A stretch of 64,000 bases of DNA from Portulaca oleracea. Its lineage: Eukaryota > Streptophyta > Magnoliopsida > Caryophyllales > Portulacaceae. Location: NCBI GenBank assembly GCA_029582165.1, contig CM055870.1, positions 44,968,513 to 45,032,512 on the forward strand, read 5' to 3'. The notes under the pieces are model-generated. The model was not told the origin of the DNA, did not search any database, and saw only the letters and a program-made list of their open reading frames with translations. Positions within the stretch are counted from its first letter, which is position 1. Each line of letters opens with the position of its first letter. Shown here piece by piece: positions 41,201 through 47,600 of the stretch. Position numbers and translations under genes: made by a program.

Positions 41201-44200
41201 ATAATTATCTACTAACTTTTGAAATTGATTGAAAACCTGGAAGCCTCAGACTTCTTTCAAAGAATAAACCCATGAATACTGTGAGAAATCATGGACAAAT
41301 GCAATTTATTACTTGAAGTCATATACTGTGAGAAATCATTGACAAACACAATTTGATACTTGAGGGCATCTTTGCAAGAAACAGGAGATTACCATAAAGC
41401 ATTATGAATTAAAAATAATTGTTTATTAGAAACAATTTTCAACCTTAACAAAAGGCAGTCTAGTAGATTTGTCCAAACAACAAGAAACACAATACTTTGA
41501 CATCTTATTTGTGGGAGCTATGAGCTTATTAGAATGCAGGGTGATCTAAAATCCCAGAATGTAGATGACCTAACCAGGGAGATGGGTTGAGATGAAGGGT
41601 TTGGTGATCAAGAGGAACGAGAGAAGAGGGTAAGGATTTCCATCTCTTCTGAGCTGAAATAGAACTTTTACTGTTATTTTTTCCTGGATAAAATCATAAC
41701 TATCATAAAAAAAACAACATGACAATGATTATCACGACACAATGTCCTTTAGTTGAGGTTGAATTGGGCTTCAGTTGAGAACCATGAAACTCAATTTTGT
41801 TTCAACAAAGAGTTTGTGTAATTAGCTCGCAATCACTAGCATTTTAATAGGAAGACGTGGCACAATTACATGCCCAGAACTAATTCAGCAGAAGAACTGT
41901 AAAAGACTTTTAAGTATAGTTATCTCCGTAAGGGGTAATGTGAGCAGGGGCACTTGAAGGAAGATACCAAATAAGATCATGGCCATCAACAACAGACATA
42001 ACAGCAAGGGAACGAAGGAGCGCTTCAGTTGTAGAACTTGCATTAGAAAGAAAGCAGGGACATTGAAGAGTGAAGTGCCCCGTAACAAAGAAAATTTGAT
42101 AGGTAAGATTAGGAGGGGAAGAACCCAAGACCCCTAACAAGCCTAAATATAATGTTGATATATTTACATATATACTCTATTACTAATAATCTTTAACAAG
42201 AGCAGAGAGGGAACATTTTTCTATGAGGCCCATGAGAAAGGTTTTACAAGGACGGACATGGATTGACAGGTATATGATTTATCGGACAAGGGCATAGATC
42301 AGTGACTGAAGGGAAGAGATTGAGTAAAACTAAGTAAAACAATCCCCACACTAGAGCATTATCCCATGGCTGTACATTTAAGGAACAATGGTATTATCCT
42401 CAAAGCGGGAAAGCTGAAGCCTAAACATCTCTTGATATTTAAAAAAAACTCTCGAGAACACGGATGCAGACTACAACACAAGTTTATAGTAAAAGAGACT
42501 GAGATTTGAAACAAAAGAAATGTTTTGGTTTGGCTGCTGGTGTTTATATGGTCCTTTACATCTAACATGTTGTATCCAACTTTTATTCTGGGATATTGTT
42601 TCCTACTGTTTATTGAATTGTTTTTCATGTTGGACTTTTTGAATCTTCAAAATAGATATATTATACTATGTTTGTCAGAACTTAGAAGTTGGGATTTTGC
42701 TTAAAGTTTCTTCTTGATAAGACTGCTTTTTCTTTATAAAGTCTTTTGCTTGTTTGTTTAGAAATACTTCCATATGTTTATTTTTTTTTCCCTTTAGGGT
42801 AGGGTGGAAATCTAAACATGGGATAAGTTAATAACAATTTTTCAGTTCATGGATACATCATATACGCGTACCGTGCTGTTATAATTTGATTTAAGATGTC
42901 TCCTTTATCTATTGGAGACAAGTTGGGATTGGAGTTATATTATTCCTTTTTCTTGAATTATAGATTTTAGTATAGTATTAGCTATAAGTGTAATATACAT
43001 ATTACAAAACTTGACAGAGATTTAGTTGTTACGCAGAGTCAAAAGTCTCTCCGTGATGAGTTCCGGATCCACGTAGCCAATATATACCGTACCGTGGCAG
43101 AAAAAATTTGGCCAGGTATGCTTAGCCGGAAACCAGTTTTCCGGCTTCACTACTTGAAGTTCATTGAGGACACAACTAGGCAAATTTTGACTGCATTACC
43201 AGAGAGCTTCCAAGAGATACAACCTCTCCGATACGCTTTAGCTTCTATCTTAAGATACCTTGCTCCTGAATTCATTGAATCAAAGTCAGAAAAGTTTGAT
43301 ACTCGAACACGAAAACGACTGTTTGATCTCCTTCTTTGTTGGAGTGATGATGCTAATGGGGTGTGTAGCCAAGATGGGGTGAGTGACTACCGGCGTGAAG
43401 TAGAAAGGTACAAAGCTTCTCAGCATGGGCGGTCAAAAGATTCCGTGGACAAACTTTCGTTTGATAAGGAGTTGAGTGAACAAATCGAGGCAATACAATG
43501 GGCCTCCATGAATGCTATGGCCTCGCTCTTGTACGGACCTTGCTTTGATGATAATGCCAGAAAAATGAGCGGCAGAGTAATATCCTGGATTAACAGTCTA
43601 TTTGTGGACCCTGCACAGAGGGCCCCATTTGGTTACTCCCCTGTAGATCCAAGGACCCCCTCCTATGCTAAACTTGCTGGTGATGGTGGCCGTCCAGCCC
43701 GTGACCGACACAAGGTTGGCCCCCGTCGCATTTTATTGGCTAAGTTGGCATTGAAGAATTTGCTTCTCACAAACTTGGACCTCTTTCCTGCCTGTATTGA
43801 TCAGGTTTGCTTTATTCTGTTCTTGTCTCTATCTTCTCATGAATCGTCTATATGTGAGCTACTGCCTCGATGTTAAATTCTTCTACAGGTGGTAGTAATT
43901 TGATGGCCATTATTTTCTTATACAAGATGATTCGAGATTGCCTTCTGTTGTATGTATGTAAAATCTGATGTAATACAATTGCATACTTATATTTATGATA
44001 TGATGATTATCATTAGTAAAGTAGAAGAGGCACTTTGCTTTGATTTTTGTGTCGATTGTTTTGAAGTGTTGTGTTGTGAAGTGTCCTTGCTTGCTAGTGT
44101 GTTGTATTTCTCTGTTTATGCTTGCTTCTCTTTGTCCTCTCCTCTTCCCCTGGGTTAATAGGGAGGGTGGTATTCTCACTTCTTGAGGTCATTTGGGTTT

Positions 44201-44589
44201 TAATTTTAAAACATTTTTAATTTTTTTTTGTGTCTATTTTATATTTATTTTTTTAGACTTGGAAAAAACTATTTGAGTTGGATTTAAATTCAAATTTAGT
44301 AGTACCTTTATTTTATGTCATCCATAAATTATATCACACATTATAGTATAAATATCTTAATTTACATGCGATGAACTTTGTAATAAATCGATAAATTAAA
44401 TGAATCAATGAACTTCACAGTAGTACTTACAAATTTACTATAAATTGTGAAATAAATATTCAAGATTCCTTTTAGAATTTAACTTTGAAGGACCTAAGTA
44501 GGTAGATATTCCAATGGGTATCATATAATTATATATTCCTGTTATAATAAAGTATAAGTAGCCAATGTCTAAATACTTTAACAATAAAT

Positions 44590-44639
<50 letters not shown>

Positions 44640-47600
44640 ATGTTGTTAGATTCACGAGTAAAAAGTGCATTGTCCGCAAATATAATACTCTCTTTGTTTT
44701 CTGATGATCTTTATAACTAATTAATTTTTTATATTATTAGTCGCTTTACAATCATTTTTCTATTTGTTACCCATTTACTTTTACAAGCTTAGTTTTACCA
44801 CGAGTCTACAAAACAAAAAATAAAAAGAAATTAAAGTAGCATTACTTTAAGCTTACTATTTATATAATGGGAAAAGTATTGTAATTTCGTTATACTCACT
44901 CCATCACTTTTTATTTGTTCCCTTAACCAATTTTTTTTGTCCCTTATTATTTGTCGCATTTACAACAACAACAACCACCCAGGTGACATGTTTGAGCGCG
45001 GTATGGGGGATCCTAATGTAGGCAGCCTTGCCCCCATGAACAAACGTTCATGGAGAGATTGATTCCAACGGATCCGTAGCGAAAAAACAGGGGAGAAGCT
45101 TGTTAGGGTTAGAAACTATGTACCAGAGTCCGTATTATTTGTCGCGTTTACGTTTTCAATAATTGAGGGTATTTTTGACATTTAATTTATCGCTACCTAA
45201 ATTATTTTACATTGATTTCTTCATTTTTTTTACAAAATGACAAATAAAATGAGACTGAGAAAGTAATTGATAATATAATTTCAAAAACACAAAATAAATG
45301 GCCATCCATTGGACAGGCAATTTAACTAATGTTCTAAGAAAAGGCAATAGATAAAAGATGATACCAAGATATTCCCTAAACCTTGTAACAATAACTCTCA
45401 ACATGGTCTGTGTTGGAACTAATGCTGTCAGTGTTGTCCAGAATCCAGATCTGTGGACTCTCTTGTGACAACACAGTCTGTGTTGCCCTTGTTTGGGCTA
45501 TTTTGGCTCCGGGTCAACCTAGGATCATTCCTCTTGCCTATTCAACACTCCTTGAACTATTTCTAGCTAACTCTGTAATTACATCGAACCTCTGGAGATA
45601 TATATGTAAAATATCCGTTATTTTAATCATGACTAACAATTTATTTCGGTGAAAGTTAGGTTTGAAATTATGTAAGGGGAACTTAAATTGAAGATTTTGA
45701 CATGTAGCATGTATATAATAAGTTGAGGAGTTATAAACTTGTAACATGTAATGAGATTTTAGTGATGTGATGCTAACACTTAAGAGGTTTTTTGGGTGCA
45801 GTGCTACTATTGTGATGCTGCTGTAGCGGACGGTTACTTCAGTGTGCTAGCTGAAGTGTACATGCGTGAGGAGATCCCTAAATGTGAGGTTCAGAGATTG
45901 CTGAGCTTAATCTTATACAAGGTTGTTGATCCATCTAGACATATTCGCGATGATGCTCTTCAGATGCTTGAGACACTCAATGTTCGTGCTTGGGCTGAGG
46001 ATGGATTCGACCTCTCTGGAGGCTATAGAGCTGCTGTCGTTGGCAATCTCCCTGACTCTTACCAACAGTTTCAGTACAAGCTTTCCTGTAAACTTGCCAA
46101 GGATCATCCTGAGATGAGCGAGCTTCTTTGTGAGGAAATCATGCAGAGGCAGCTTGATGCTGTTGACATCATTGCTCAGCATCAGGTCTTAACTTGTATG
46201 GCCCCCTGGATTGAAAATCTTAATTTCTGGAAGCTAGTTGATGGCTGGGCAGAACGATTGCTAAAAAGTCTCTATTATGTTACTTGGCGTCATGGGGATC
46301 AGTTTCCTGATGAAATTGAGAAACTCTGGAGTACAATTGCTAGCAAGTCTAGGAACATCAGTCCTGTTCTTGACTTTCTAATCACAAAAGGTATCGAAGA
46401 TTGTGATTCTAATGCTTCTGCTGAAATAAGTGGTGCCTTTGCCACTTATTTCTCAGTTGCAAAAAGGGTTAGCTTGTACCTTGCGCGCATTTGTCCCCAG
46501 CGCACTATCGATCATCTGGTGTATCAGTTGGCAGAACGAATGCTTGAAGAAAATGCAGAGCCTTTAAGGTCTAGCACTGGTAAAGCTGATATCGGCGGGG
46601 GTGGTTTTCTGTTAGAATTTTCTCACGGGCCTGCTCCTGTGATGCCTGTGGAGTCTCCTTTGTTTGTTCGAGGCTCTCTTGATGTCCTAGTGAGGAATAC
46701 CAGTGGGAGTCTGAGCTGGCGCACAGCTGGCATTGGTGGGCGCAGTGCCTCGGGCCCACTAATACCTGTACCTGCAGAAGTAAGTACTGTTCCTCCTGTT
46801 GGCCGTCCTACTCAGATCCCTGCTTTGTCTGGGCCATTGATGGGGGTTAGAAATTCTAGTGGGAGCACACGAAGCCGTCATATGTCTAGGGATAGTGGAG
46901 ACTTTTTCATAGACACTCCGAACTCTGTCGATGGTAGCTTGCATTCCTGTGTTGGAACGCATGGCATCAATGCAAAGGAACTCCAATCCGCTTTGCAGTG
47001 TCATCAGCAGCATTCGCTTACTCGAGCCGATATAGCTTTGATTTTACTGGCAGAAATTGCGTATGAGAATGACGAAGATTTCAGGGAACACTTGCCTCTT
47101 CTTTTCCATGTGACTTTTGTGTCGATGGATAGTTCAGAAGACATTGTTCTCGAGCACTGCCAACACCTGCTTGTAAATTTGTTGTACTCACTGGCAGGAC
47201 GGCATCTGGAGTTGTACGAGGTTGAAAGTAATGATGGGGAGAATAAGCAGCAAGTAGTGAGCTTGATCAAGTACGTTCAGTCCAAGCGTGGATGCATGAT
47301 GTGGGAAAATGAGGACCCAACCGTGATGAGACCAAATGTTCCCAGTTCAGCTCTTTTGGCCGCACTCGTTCAGAGTATGGTAGATGCCCTTCTTTTCCAA
47401 GGAGATCTTCGAGAGACATGGGGAACAGAGGCATTGAAATGGGCTATGGAGTGCACCTCAAGGCATCTTGCTTGCCGGTCTCAGCAGATATATCGCGCAT
47501 TGAGGCCCAAGGTCACCAGTGATGCATGTGTTTTGCTCTTGCGTTGCATATATCGGTGTTTATCCAATCCCATTCCAGAAATTCTAGGCTTCGTCATGGA

